Origin: Citrus sinensis
Lineage: Eukaryota > Streptophyta > Magnoliopsida > Sapindales > Rutaceae
Direction of reading: 5' to 3'
DNA: 64,000 nt
NCBI RefSeq assembly: GCF_022201045.2
Contig: NC_068563.1
Span: forward strand, 5,518,001-5,582,000
Position 1 is the stretch's first letter. Every line of letters begins with the position of its first letter. Below, one piece after another: positions 1 through 10,819 of this stretch. A program made the position numbers and the translations under genes. Below the pieces are notes generated by a model, which saw only the letters and a list, made by a program, of their open reading frames with translations, searched no databases and had not been told where the DNA came from.

Positions 1-1
1 G

Positions 2-2692
2 TGTGTCGCGTCAAATGGAGAAGAATCAACGATGATGTGGCATCTCAAACTCGGCCACATGTCAGAACAAGGCTTGAAGATTCTCTCTGAGCGAAAATTG
101 CTTCCGGGGCTCAAATCGGTAAGTTTACCATTTTGCGAGCATTGTGTTATAAGTAAGCAGTATAGATTAAAATTCAGTAGATCTATTGCTAGAAGTAAAT
201 GCATTCTAGACTTGATTCATTCTGATGTTTGGGAATCACCGGATATATCCATGGGAGGTGCAAAGTACATGGTGACTTTCATTGATGATTATTCCAGAAG
301 ATGTTGGGTGTATCCAATTAAGAAAAAGTCAGATGTATTTCATGTGTTTAAAGAATACAAAGCGTGGGTGGAACTTGAATCTGGTAAAAAGATCAAGTGC
401 TTGAGGACAGATAATGGTGGAGAATATACAGACGGCGAGTTTCTTGCTTTCTGTAAGCAAGAAGGTATTCAGAGACAGTTCACGGTGGCATACACTCCTC
501 AACAAAATGGAGTGGCAGAACGGATGAACAGAACTCTTACAGAAAGAATAAGAGCTATGTTGAGGACTACTGGTCTACCCAATTCATTCTGGGCAGAAGC
601 AGCCGAAACTGCCTGTTATATAGTAAATCGGTTGCCATCTACAGCTATTGGGTTGAAGACAGCGATGGAGATGTGGACTGGAAAGCCAGCTGATTATTCC
701 TACCTACATGCATTTGGATGTCCTGTGTACGTGATGTACAATGCCCAAGAAAGAACAAAGCTAGATGCAAAATCTAGAAGATGTATCTTCTTGGGGTATG
801 CTGATGGAGTAAAGGGGTATCGTCTGTGGGACCCCACTGCCCACAAGATCGTCATCAGCAGAGATGTTATTTTTGTAGAAGATCAACTGCAAAGAAAAGA
901 TGAAGATAATGGCACTGTAAAAGAAAAGTCAGAGACTGTGCCGGTATATGTCGAAAATAATCCAGAAGATTCAGATTCTTCTGAAGCAGCATCAGAGCAC
1001 GAGGAACAAGAACCAGTTGAGTCCGAGGCTCCAGAAGTTCGTCGGTCAACTCGTGAGAGACGACCGCCAACGTGGCACTCGGAGTATGTCACAGAGATCA
1101 ACGTTGCATACTGTCTTCTAACAGAGGATGGAGAGCCTTCAACTTTCCATGAAGCTTTAAACAGCTCAGATGTTGCTTTGTGGATGACAGCAATGCAGGA
1201 AGAAATTGAAGCTCTACACAAGAACAAGACATGGGAACTTGTACCACTACCACGTGGAAGAAAAGCCATTGGAAACAAATGGGTCTACAAGATCAAACGT
1301 GATGGCAATGACCAAGTGGAGCGGTATCGTGCGAGACTGGTAGTGAAAGGATATGCTCAGAAAGAAGGTATTGACTTCAACGAGATATTTTCTCCGGTGG
1401 TTCGACTCACAACAGTCAGAATAGTCTTGGCAATGTGTGCTACATTTGACCTACATCTAGAGCAGTTAGATGTTAAAACTGCATTTCTTCATGGAGAACT
1501 TGAAGAAGAAATTTATATGCTCCAACCAGAAGGTTTTGCAGAAAAAGGAAAGGAGAACTTGGTTTGCAGGTTGAACAAATCTCTATACGGTCTCAAACAG
1601 GCACCGAGGTGTTGGTATAAGAGATTTGATTCCTTCATCATGAGCCTTGGATACAACAGACTCAGTTCAGATCATTGTACATATTACAAGAGGTTTGAAG
1701 ATAATGATTTCATCATTTTACTGTTGTATGTGGATGACATGTTGGTAGCAGGTCCCAACAAAGATCGAATCCAAGAATTGAAGGCACAGTTGGCTAGGGA
1801 GTTTGAAATGAAGGACTTGGGACCAGCAAACAAGATTCTAGGGATGCAAATTCACCGAGACAGAAATAACAGGAAGATTTGGCTCTCACAGAAGAATTAT
1901 TTGAAGAAAATCTTGCGGCGCTTCAACATGCAAGATTGTAAGTCAATTTCTACCCCACTTCCTGTTAATTTCAAATTATCCTCAAGTATGTGTCCTAGCA
2001 ATGAAGCAGAGAGGAAGGAGATGTCTCGAGTACCGTATGCATCAGCAGTGGGAAGTTTAATGTTCGCTATGATATGTACAAGACCGGACATTGCACAAGC
2101 AGTGGGAGCAGTCAGTCGATACATGGCGAATCCTGGCGGAGAGCATTGGATAACTGTGAAGAGGATTCTGAGATACATCAGAGGAACCTCAGATGTTGCA
2201 TTATGTTATGGAGGGTCAGAGTTTACTGTTAGGGGCTATGTGGATTCAGATTTTGCAGGAGACCTTGATAAAAGGAAATCCACTACTGGTTATGTGTTTA
2301 CACTTGCGGGAGCAGCTGTAAGCTGGGTTTCGAAACTGCAAACCGTTGTGGCTTTATCTACAACAGAAGCAGAATACATGGCAGCTACACAAGCTTGCAA
2401 GGAAGCTATCTGGATACAAAGATTATTGGAGGAGCTCGGGCACAAACAACAGAAAATTCCTGTGTTTTGTGACAGTCAGAGTGCCTTGCACATTGCAAGG
2501 AATCCAGCTTTTCATTCCAGGACAAAGCACATAGGAGTTCAGTATCACTTCGTTCGAGAAGTAGTGGAAGATGGAAGTGTGGATTTACAGAAAATCCATA
2601 CGAAGGAGAACCTAGCAGATGTTTTGACCAAGCCGATAAATACTGATAAGTTTGTCTGGAGTAGATCCTCCTGTGGCCTAGCAACAACGTAG
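2..2692 (+). CDS. Copia pol polyprotein (integrase, reverse transcriptase, RNase H), partial
   Basis: The frame is open from base 2 with no start codon, so this is the C-terminal part of a longer gag-pol. Numbering from the first Met at base 32: the GAG-pre-integrase/HHCC zinc finger is seen at H4, H9, C35 and C38. The integrase core has the catalytic triad D65, D127 and E163, with the expected 35 residues between the last two. Then come the RVT_2 reverse transcriptase with YVDD at 566-569 and a Copia RNase H with the YVDSDFAGD motif and the TEAEY region. The protein ends at residue 886 with a normal stop. All visible catalytic residues are intact. The sequence resembles Tnt1/Tork-type elements; lineage is inference. 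Confidence 0.95.
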   Translation, partial: CVASNGEESTMMWHLKLGHMSEQGLKILSERKLLPGLKSVSLPFCEHCVISKQYRLKFSRSIARSKCILDLIHSDVWESPDISMGGAKYMVTFIDDYSRRCWVYPIKKKSDVFHVFKEYKAWVELESGKKIKCLRTDNGGEYTDGEFLAFCKQEGIQRQFTVAYTPQQNGVAERMNRTLTERIRAMLRTTGLPNSFWAEAAETACYIVNRLPSTAIGLKTAMEMWTGKPADYSYLHAFGCPVYVMYNAQERTKLDAKSRRCIFLGYADGVKGYRLWDPTAHKIVISRDVIFVEDQLQRKDEDNGTVKEKSETVPVYVENNPEDSDSSEAASEHEEQEPVESEAPEVRRSTRERRPPTWHSEYVTEINVAYCLLTEDGEPSTFHEALNSSDVALWMTAMQEEIEALHKNKTWELVPLPRGRKAIGNKWVYKIKRDGNDQVERYRARLVVKGYAQKEGIDFNEIFSPVVRLTTVRIVLAMCATFDLHLEQLDVKTAFLHGELEEEIYMLQPEGFAEKGKENLVCRLNKSLYGLKQAPRCWYKRFDSFIMSLGYNRLSSDHCTYYKRFEDNDFIILLLYVDDMLVAGPNKDRIQELKAQLAREFEMKDLGPANKILGMQIHRDRNNRKIWLSQKNYLKKILRRFNMQDCKSISTPLPVNFKLSSSMCPSNEAERKEMSRVPYASAVGSLMFAMICTRPDIAQAVGAVSRYMANPGGEHWITVKRILRYIRGTSDVALCYGGSEFTVRGYVDSDFAGDLDKRKSTTGYVFTLAGAAVSWVSKLQTVVALSTTEAEYMAATQACKEAIWIQRLLEELGHKQQKIPVFCDSQSALHIARNPAFHSRTKHIGVQYHFVREVVEDGSVDLQKIHTKENLADVLTKPINTDKFVWSRSSCGLATT

Positions 2693-2768
2693 GCAACATG
2701 ATTATGGCGAAGCAGAAAGGATAGTGTGGAGATTGATTGCTTTTCACTCTAATCTCCAAGTGGGAGAA

Positions 2769-3337
2769 TGTGGAAAATAGCACCACCTTTTCTAGAAGGT
2801 GGCACCACTTTTCCCTGTTTTGAATGCGGCTGTTGCTGCATTCTTTGAAACAAAGAAAACAAAAGAAGAATGGAGGATGAGGAGTCGTAATCTAGAAGCT
2901 GTAAATGTTTGAAGAAGAAATATGAAGTTAGAAAAAGAGATGCCGGGCCAAAGAAGGAAAAGAAAAGAAAAATTAATAAAATAAAAATAATAATTAAATA
3001 TTAAATGAACAGTAGCCAATTTTTGGCTATAAAAACGCTGGCTCCCTTCATTTGTAAATCATCGAGTTCTTCAGTTCTTTTCTTTATTTAGAGAGGATTT
3101 TTAAGAGTTATAGTGATTTGAGAGTTTGGGTGTATTGGGGTTTTGGGAAGTGAGCTAAAATACTACAATACTTGTAACTCCTTTTCACTAGTAAAATATT
3201 TCCTTCTGTCTTCGCCCGTGGATGTAGGCTAAAAGCCGAACCACGTAATTTCTGGTGTCCTCTATTGTGCTTGTTCTTTATTTTATTTCCAATTTCATTT
3301 TAGCTGCGGTCCTGCTTCACCCACCAATTTCCTAACA
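2769..3337 (+). repeat. 3' LTR of Copia-1
   Basis: A 569-bp segment starting TGTGGAAAAT directly after the polypurine tract and ending CCTAACA, so it has the TG...CA ends of an LTR. It carries a TATA-like box at about 3027-3034 (ctataaaa), the likely retroviral-type promoter, followed by a transcribed leader. There is no second LTR in the window to compare for dating. Confidence 0.85.
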
Positions 3338-3579
3338 CCACACACATAACAGTAAAATGAAAATTACAACACTTCAATTCCAAACACATATTGAGTCAAA
3401 ATTAGGAGAAAAATCACATCAAATTGGGTTAAGTAAGATATAAAAATTTACTTATATAAAGCAGGAACTAATAAGTTGATAAAAATGGGCAATATTTTTA
3501 ATTGAAATTAATCATTAGGCAATATTAATTGTAACATTTGACTGATGACTGACGAATTAATTCGTACATGTTTTTACAG

Positions 3580-3752
3580 AAATGGCAATGGTGGAAGCAA
3601 AACTGTGCCAGAAGCGAAGCAAGACATGGTCAGGATTCTGTGGCAGCTCACCAAACTGTGACAAGCAGTGCAAGGAATGGGAGGATGCAAAGCATGGTGC
3701 CTGCCACTTCGATTTCCGTGGTTTTGATTGCTTCTGCTACTTCGATTGCTAG
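3580..3752 (+). CDS. plant defensin, exon 2 (mature peptide); exon 1 not in window
   Basis: After a splice acceptor (tttttacag, ending 3579) the frame encodes 56 residues from the Met at 3582, ending at TAG 3750-3752. Eight cysteines at 9, 20, 26, 30, 41, 50, 52 and 56 give the spacing C-X10-C-X5-C-X3-C-X10-C-X8-C-X1-C-X3-C, the plant defensin (gamma-thionin, CS-alpha-beta) pattern. A GAC...FDCFC gamma-core is present. Family knowledge: these are secreted antimicrobial peptides whose signal peptide lies on a short first exon, joined by a phase-1 intron just before the mature peptide. Two bases (aa) before the ATG complete a split Glu codon, which fits phase 1. No signal-peptide exon is visible in 3338-3579; the Copia-1 LTR ends 242 bp upstream. 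The mature region looks intact, but the gene is probably interrupted. Confidence 0.88.
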
Positions 3753-3971
3753 GCATATCACTAGCAGCTGTGCCTGTACGCAAGCTGCCTTTTCATTTGC
3801 TGCTTTGTGTGTGCTTTGTCCTTTGAAAGAATATTAAACTATATAAGTAGTTTCGAAATAATGAAATAATCAAATGTTAATTTTGCTAGCCAAACATGAT
3901 TCTCACTGGTTTATTACACTGTTTTCTTAGACTCTAATAGATGTTAATTAATTAAAGCCTTTTGTCATCAG

Positions 3972-4057
3972 CCGACCTTAGCTCAGTTGGCAGAGCGGAG
4001 GACTGTAGTAGTGAAGCTGTCATCCTTAGGTCGCTGGTTCGAATCCGGCAGGTCGGA
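3972..4057 (+). tRNA. tRNA-Tyr (GTA) with intron
   Basis: The acceptor stem ccgacct (3972-3978) pairs perfectly with aggtcgg (4050-4056), with discriminator A at 4057. A-box (tagctcagttgg) and B-box (ggttcgaatcc) are canonical. Anticodon stem gagga/tcctt encloses anticodon GTA at 4005-4007. A 13-nt intron (4009-4021) sits one base 3' of the anticodon, as in nuclear plant tRNA-Tyr genes. A short T-run follows at about 4074-4081, a plausible Pol III terminator. It appears functional. Confidence 0.95.
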
Positions 4058-4150
4058 TGTTTTACACTTTACTCTTTTTTTTCTACACAAAAATAAAAAA
4101 AGACAAATTGGGTTAAGTTCAACTAAAAAAATCATTGAAAATAAACTCTC

Positions 4151-4395
4151 ATGTTGCGTTTACTTCATGAGAATAGGAATGAGAATGTGTTGGAATGTCA
4201 TTGATGTGTTTACTTGGCAAAATAAATGGGAATGTGAATGAGAATCAATTAACCAAAATACCCATAATATTAATAATTAATAAAAATAATTAATTTATCA
4301 TTATTAACAATATTATCATTATTGTTGTTGTTGTTGTTGTTATTATTATTAAAAATAATATTAACAATAATTAATAATAACTAAAATAATAAATT

Positions 4396-4437
<42 letters not shown>

Positions 4438-5290
4438 CCTTATTAACATTTATTATTATTATTATTATTAAATTTTATTAACTTTATTATTTTAGTTACT
4501 GTTAATTATTGTTATTATTATTTTTATTAATATTATCATTAATAACATTTATTATTATTATTATTATTATTATTAGTATTATATTTTATTAACTTTATTA
4601 TTTTAGTTATTATTATTACTATTAATATTATTTTTATTAATATTATCATTATTAACATTTATTTTTATTATTATTATTATTTTAATTAATATCATTTTTA
4701 TAATAATATTTATACATGTATGTAGATAATGAAAATTACATTATTATTATTAAATTTTATTAACTTTATTATTTTAGTTATTATTAATTATTGTTATTAT
4801 TATTATTATTATTATTATTAATAACAACAACAACAACAACAACATTAATAATGATAATATTGTTATAATTATAAATTAATTATTTTTATCCTTATTTTTA
4901 TTGTTAATAATGATAATATTAATAAAAATAATAATAACAATAATTAACAGTAACTAAAATAATAAAGTTAATAAAATTTAATAATAATAATTATTATTAT
5001 TATTATTATTAATGACATTTAAAATAATAAAATTATTTGTGATTTGAATAAGGTAATTTAAGAAATATGAAAAAATTAGAAGGATAGAAAAGTAAATTTA
5101 TGTTTCATTCTCATTCCCATATTTTCATTCCCAACCCTCCCATGGGAATAAAATTCCCATTCTTTATTCCCAAATTATGTAGGATCCACACAATTTATTC
5201 ACATTCCCAAAGTCATTTTTGTCAAGTAAACATAACTTTGATTCCTATTCCTCCATTCCCATTCATCATTCCAAGAAGTAAACACACCAT
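4151..5290. mobile_element. AAT-rich inverted-repeat element E1 (GTTTACTT-end family)
   Basis: The ends are imperfect inverted repeats: left starts atgttgcgtttacttcatga, and the right end read in reverse starts atggtgtgtttacttcttgg. Each end holds a second internal gtttactt-type repeat and runs of GGAATGGGAATG-like sequence. The core is almost purely AAT/ATT triplets. There is no coding capacity. At least three similar elements are in this window (29613, 34700, 61171). It is a non-autonomous DNA transposon of unassigned superfamily; no clear target duplication was seen. Confidence 0.7.
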
Positions 5291-5357
5291 CAGTAATCTT
5301 CCACCTTAAGAATAAGGAGAGAAGTTGATAAGAGTTTGCCACCAAGATACATTCTAT

Positions 5358-5477
5358 GAGGTCGAGATACGTATTATGAGATTAAGACCCAAGCAAATAA
5401 GGTTTGAGGTTTGTGCAATGAGATCGAGGCCCAAGAGTATGAGGTCAAGATACGTGTTATAAGATTAAGGCTCAAGA
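5358..5477. repeat. degenerate tandem repeat, about 83-bp period
   Basis: Two diverged units begin gaggtcgagatacgtattat (5358) and gaggtcaagatacgtgttat (5441), followed in both by a gattaag...caag segment. A third partial match (atgagatcgaggcccaag) lies between them. Function unknown. Confidence 0.6.
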
Positions 5478-8400
5478 GTTTGAAGCCGAAATACATATTA
5501 GCATTAGGGGCGAGCATGATCATGTAATTAAGCAAAAAGATGAGGGATAATAAGAAAATCAAATATACTATATTACTTGATATTAGAAAATTTAAGATGA
5601 GCATAATTACGTTGATACTCTAAATATAATTAAACAATTTTAAACTATAATAAATGTTAGATTAAAAAAATAAGTCAACATGATAAGATTAATCAAATAG
5701 TTAATTGTGTCATAAATAGGTTAGCATGTTGAAAACTCTTTATTCAAATTTGACATGATTGATAAATGAGTGATATAATTCAACTGATCAGTTAATAATT
5801 GTATCATTTTAGTTCAACCATAACTCACCGCCACGTATCGATTTCAAAAATTGTCACTCCTAGACTCCTACCAAAAGAATAAGCAAATTGCAAGCAAAAT
5901 TAAGTTGACAATTCAATAACGAAAGAAAAATAACAATAAAGCTAAAGTCTTGTTCCTTGATTTAGAGAATCAATCAAGAGACACAAAGGAAAGCAACAGA
6001 CATATTTAGTGGAATCCGATTCAAAAATTTCCGAATCCAACGTGTTGGAATTTTTGGGCACGTAAGCTAGACGTGTTCACATTACTTATGTCACAAATAT
6101 AATTGAAAGATGCTAAGAATTTTAGAACCTTAATTAGTTATTAATTTTTAAAAAATAGAAAATCAAGGGGCGGACGGCTTGCTCCCGTTTTATCGAATCA
6201 TCCTCCACTCTCAATGAGAGGGGTTTAAAATAAAATAATTAAAAGAAAATAAAATTAAAGAGTTCGATGTTACATCAAACTTACAAAGAAATATTAAAAC
6301 CATCCGGCATTTTAATTAGCTTAACTAATTGATCAAGTAGCTTTTGAGTTTCATGCACTGCATGCCTTAGCCTTATCTCTTATCTAAGGTCTTTACAAGC
6401 AAGAAAGTGAGCATTAAAGCCTTAATCAGAAAGCTTATTATACTTTGAAAGAATTAACTATTCCACATCAAAGATTCTAAAATCATTTGTCTAGTTCCAC
6501 ATGGAATTAGCATATGATTGTTTTTCTTCAAAATAAGCTTTTAATTTTTAAACCTTTGTTTCCCACTAGGATTCTCTTTCAGTTGATTCCTTATGTTTCG
6601 CTTTGCGAATTGGATAATCTAATCAATTGAGTCAATGGAGCCCAGAGATCTAGCCCAATTTGGAGTATTAGCCACCCCCAATTAGCCCAATCATTTATTC
6701 GATTTTGTCTGCCAAGAGGGCTTTTATTTTGAGTTTCCCTTTAATAACTAGTCGTTTTCCTTTATCAACTCTTTTAGTTCACTATACCCTTTTGATACTT
6801 CAAAGGTCACTTAATTTATGTTGTGAATCTGCTTTATAGATTATTTGATAGTGTAGTTTTCACTTGAGCTACATGTGTCATAAAATAAAGATTTATATAA
6901 TATGGAAAAGCTAAAAAAATAACTTCTCCTTAAATTTTACAGGTCCCCCACCCCCAAATGTAGGTCTTTAAGTTTTATTTACACAAATCACTCACATGTT
7001 ACATGTTTTGCGATAGGTATTGATTCAAGTTGATATAATACTACGATCTTTAGTTGACAATTTAGAGATTAAGGTTTCGTTTGATGGTATTGTGATTTAA
7101 AAGTTATAACTGATATAAAATAAAAGTTGATGATTGTGGCACACATAAATTTTAAAATTAACGATTCTAACAACACAATAAGGATTATATACATTTGTTT
7201 ATCAAACAATTAATTAGGTAAAATACTGTAACTTTCAAACTAAAGTTACAATTTATAAATATTTACCAAACACTTTATTATAGTCATGACATTAAACTAT
7301 AACCGCTATACATCAATCACAAATGGAGCTTAATTTTAGGAAACCAAGAAGCAATACAAAAATTTTAATTTATTTTTTGATATTTTACACATTTAAAAGC
7401 ACATGTATTTTAAAATTTAAAAACTAATAGTTGAATTTAAAACTATGAAATTTGTTTAACATTAACATTTAACAATAGCTTTTCACAAATTCTTAGTTAT
7501 GATATTTTTTAATATAATAAAATGATCCAAGTGAATTTTAATATATACATAATTGAAAATTTATTAAATATGTAACATTTTTCTTCTTATTTCAATCACC
7601 TTAACAATTTCTATCCAAATAATCATTTGTGTATGGTGCTTGAGAGTGTATATCACATAGACCCCATTTGAGATTGCTTTTAAGATATTTAAAAGTGATT
7701 TTAAAACGATAAAAGCTAATTTTTTTTAGAGGTCACTTTTGGTAAAATCACTACATACTACTGCAGATTTTGAAAAGTATGGGAAGAAAAACTTTTTAAA
7801 ATTTGATTTTAAAAATTATTTTTATATTTAATATAATTCCATATATATATATATATATATTCTCATAGATATTATAAAAATCCAAGATTATTTTTATTGA
7901 TTAAGACTGAAGGGTAACTGATCAAATTCGTAGACATTCTTATGATAAAATCATTAAATTTAAAGAGATTATTATTATTGCCAATTATATTGAGATAACA
8001 AAATAACAAAATAAAATTAATAATTTAAAAATGTTTATTTTAGTTATCAATTATTGTATGTACATAATAAAAAAATATTGTATAAATGTGTAAATAAATT
8101 AGATTCAATGTTACATCCAATTTAACTATTTACATTCTTACAATGGCTTAAGCAATAGAATTTATAACACTTATAAAAATAAATTTTACCAAATGTTTAA
8201 CTAATTCTCTTTACAGTTAATTATTTTTATAACACAATTAACAATAATTATTTTTAAAGTTACTGTATTATCAAATTGACCCGTAATATTATTTAGTTAT
8301 TGTACCTTTTTATCACTATTCATAACACTTATAAAATTGCAGTACATATGTAATTATTAACTAGTTAAAGAATTTCTATCATGTACTTTAGGAAAATTAG

Positions 8401-9455
8401 ATAAAAGATTAGTATTAGCATATGGGAATGGGACCGCCACTACTTTGCTTCCATCTTTTCAACACAATCCAAAGAAACCGTTTACTGTCACAATCAAATC
8501 AAATAACAAGATGAATCAAATTACAAATAAACTGTTAATCAAAATCAGAGAGTGAGGATTGATCAAGATTTGGCAAAACAAAATAACCCGTTGCCACGTA
8601 GCATCAATTCTTCTAAACCCTAAAAGTAGAAGGGATAAAAAAAGGCCAATACGCTTCACTCCTGCATTATTGGTGGGTGTGATAATAACCGAAATGCCAG
8701 TTAAAGGTGAAAGTCTGCTATAATTATCAAAGAAAAAGAAAAAGAAGAAAAAAAAAAGAAAAAAAAAAAGGCAGTTTAGTGCTATGTGTCAGTTTCTTAA
8801 TTTGTAAGAAACCAATCAATGGTTTTGCGACAAGTCCATCAGGATTGTCATGTTAGCACATAGATTATAGAAACTCCACTTGCTAACTTATCGATGAATG
8901 AATTTTACTTGATTGTTAATTTACATGAAATATAATTTAGTGAGATTCGCAATCAATCATATTAATTGAGGGGATTCAGGGTTTCTTGATGAATTGTGTA
9001 ATAAATTTTGATGAATTGTGTAATTTTTAACTTTTGCTCAAGATTAGGTGGAGTACTACTAAATACTAATGTCTTTTAATTATTATATCTTTCTGATCAT
9101 TGAATTATTACTTTCCTTTTAATCTTTTAGGAAAGATAGTGGTTAATTCATCTTAAGTAGGATTGGAATTTTAGACCTCTAGTATCATTATAAGAAATTT
9201 TATCAATTGAACCAATTAATGTCTATTCTTAAAATAGAGTTATCAGTCCTTTTTCGAAATATAATCCTGGGTTTTTGTTTCATTTTTTAAAAATAAATAA
9301 TTGAATTTTGAATACCATGGGTGGGAAAAGTTTGGTCATAAGAATATATAATGTCAGAAGTGGGGTAAAATAAATCTAATAAGTTATGTACAATTATCTC
9401 TCTTAACTTTTGTACAATAATCTCTCAGGAAAGTTGACGATGCAATCACTTATTA

Positions 9456-9486
<31 letters not shown>

Positions 9487-9750
9487 TTTTTGGTTGCAAA
9501 ATAAGCTAACAAGAATGTTCTGACTGGCCAGTTGCTCTCTAATTATTCTTGCTGTTCATTGTCAAATCTAAAAGAGGAAATGAAAATAAATGAGTAATTT
9601 ACAATTGTACAAAAGTCTTTTGGAAGTGGTGAGAATATCACAAGAAAAAGAAAATCATTGGTCCAGTGGACTGTGGACTGGAAATCCCTCAACTTGCATA
9701 TTTTCCAGTAAAGTAAATAATAGGGAATATGGTGTGTCTTTGCTAGATGA
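5478..9750. other. AT-rich intergenic region, no gene recognised
   Basis: About 4.3 kb without an ORF or RNA gene that I can support. It holds an (AT)n run at about 7843-7862, a purine-rich A/G tract at about 8728-8771, and ATT/TATT microsatellite sequence at about 9450-9488. Stretches around 7080-7320 and 7660-8290 look like worn MITE sequence, but no ends could be set. Confidence 0.6.
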
Positions 9751-9801
9751 AGAAAAAAAAAATTGATATAATAAAAAAGAAAAAGGCTTATATTCTTCTA
9801 T

Positions 9802-9811
9802 CTATATATAG
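9802..9811 (+). promoter_or_regulatory. putative TATA box of the DUF4408 gene
   Basis: ctatatatag lies about 320 bp upstream of the ATG at 10130. The AAACAAACA/CTCACTCTG-rich stretch after it looks like a plant 5' leader. The distance implies a leader of about 290 nt, or an intron in the leader. Not tested. Confidence 0.5.
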
Positions 9812-10129
9812 CAAGCCAACCAACAAGTTTCAAGACCAAACAAACATTTCAAGCTTCCAAATCTTAGAGAGAAAAGCAAAAGCAGAGAACAGTCTAGCTC
9901 ACTCTGTTTCCTCTGTTTTATCTTCTCTGTTTTCCACTCTGTTTCTATGAATCAGAACACCAAAAACACGTCACTCTTTGCTATGTTGATAGTAGCAACT
10001 TTCTGTCCTCTCTTTGGAGAAGCCCTGATCCAAAACCAACTCTCCTGAGTCTTGCTAGTGAGAACAAAAACACATCAAACGCTATACTTCACTTCAAAAT
10101 CAGCTTTGATTCTTGATCCTTGTGTCCAA

Positions 10130-10819
10130 ATGGATTCATTTGAAATCACCAACATTAAAGTTGCGAAGGCTAATGCAATCCACAAGCATCGCCGGATTCG
10201 AAAGATGGCAAGCTTGTTCAGGATAGTTGAGATTTGTGTTATCCTGATTTTGGTCTCACGTTTTACCCTTCAGCTCCCATTGGCTGTAAAGATTTCGGCA
10301 GAGTACTTCAAGGATTTCGCACTATTCCTTGTTAGCCCTCGCTTTGTCTTCATCCTCGGCAACGTGATTGTTGCCATTCTTTTTGCAAACTCAGGGCAGT
10401 TTTCCTTGGAGGATTCTGCCAAAAAGGATCCAGCAAACGATTTCTACACACAGTTTGTGCACAAGAGTGAAAAGACTCAAAATATTCATCGGTATGAGGT
10501 TGAGAACAGAGAAAAAAAGAGCATCTGTGCAGAGAAATTACTTTGTGATGAAGCATACACTTCTTTGCAAGCCAAGGGTTATAGGAGATGCCAATCGGAG
10601 AACTTTAAGCGTGTAAATTGCGAAAAGTCATGCCGGGAACTGAGGAGAGGGGGAACTGAGAAGTTCAAGAAAAGTACTAATCCTGGGGAAAGATTGGTGA
10701 AAAGCTCGTTCCCTGAAGATAGAATGAGCAATGAAGAATTTCGCCGCACAATTGAAGCTTTCATTGCAAGGCAACAGAAGTTTCGAAGGGAAGAAGAGTT
10801 AGAGTTCTCTTTGATCTAA
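10130..10819 (+). CDS. DUF4408 membrane protein with DUF761-like C terminus
   Basis: A 229-residue single-exon protein. The frame is open further upstream (from 10052), but the ATG at 10130, followed by MDSFEITNIK, matches the usual start of this family and is preferred. A basic stretch (residues 18-25) is followed by two hydrophobic segments, about 29-50 and 62-86. The second contains the LVSPRFVFILGNVIV block typical of the plant DUF4408 domain. The middle is charged and low in complexity. The C terminus (about 203-226) has the SNEEFRRTIEAFIARQQKF motif seen in DUF761 proteins. The family is plant-specific, of unknown biochemical role, and predicted to be membrane-anchored with a cytosolic tail. 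The reading frame is intact and a TATA box lies upstream. No operon-like neighbour relation is seen. Confidence 0.85.
   Translation: MDSFEITNIKVAKANAIHKHRRIRKMASLFRIVEICVILILVSRFTLQLPLAVKISAEYFKDFALFLVSPRFVFILGNVIVAILFANSGQFSLEDSAKKDPANDFYTQFVHKSEKTQNIHRYEVENREKKSICAEKLLCDEAYTSLQAKGYRRCQSENFKRVNCEKSCRELRRGGTEKFKKSTNPGERLVKSSFPEDRMSNEEFRRTIEAFIARQQKFRREEELEFSLI

Larger units (their letters stand above)
1..3337 (+). mobile_element. Copia LTR retrotransposon (Copia-1), 3' part, cut by window start
   Basis: The window opens inside the pol gene of a Copia element and runs through integrase, reverse transcriptase and RNase H to a polypurine tract (about 2753-2768, ending gtgggagaa) and a 3' LTR. 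The gag, protease and 5' LTR lie upstream of the window. The domain order integrase before reverse transcriptase is diagnostic for Copia (Ty1 type). The pol frame is uninterrupted over about 2.7 kb, so the element is not very old. The base run after the LTR (ccaca, 3338-3342) is the candidate 3' copy of the target-site duplication. The element lies just upstream of a defensin second exon. Confidence 0.93.

Noticed and set aside
883-1278. Antisense ORFs within Copia-1 pol (also 2406-2786 and 1897-2178)
   Set aside because: Shadows of the pol gene; no recognisable domains and no support from neighbours.
3568-3837. 89-codon ORF overlapping the defensin exon
   Set aside because: It is in a different frame from the eight-cysteine defensin reading and has no domain; the defensin frame is the real one.
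6170-6240. Possible organelle-derived fragment
   Set aside because: The slightly less AT-rich stretch did not match any organellar gene I could recognise.
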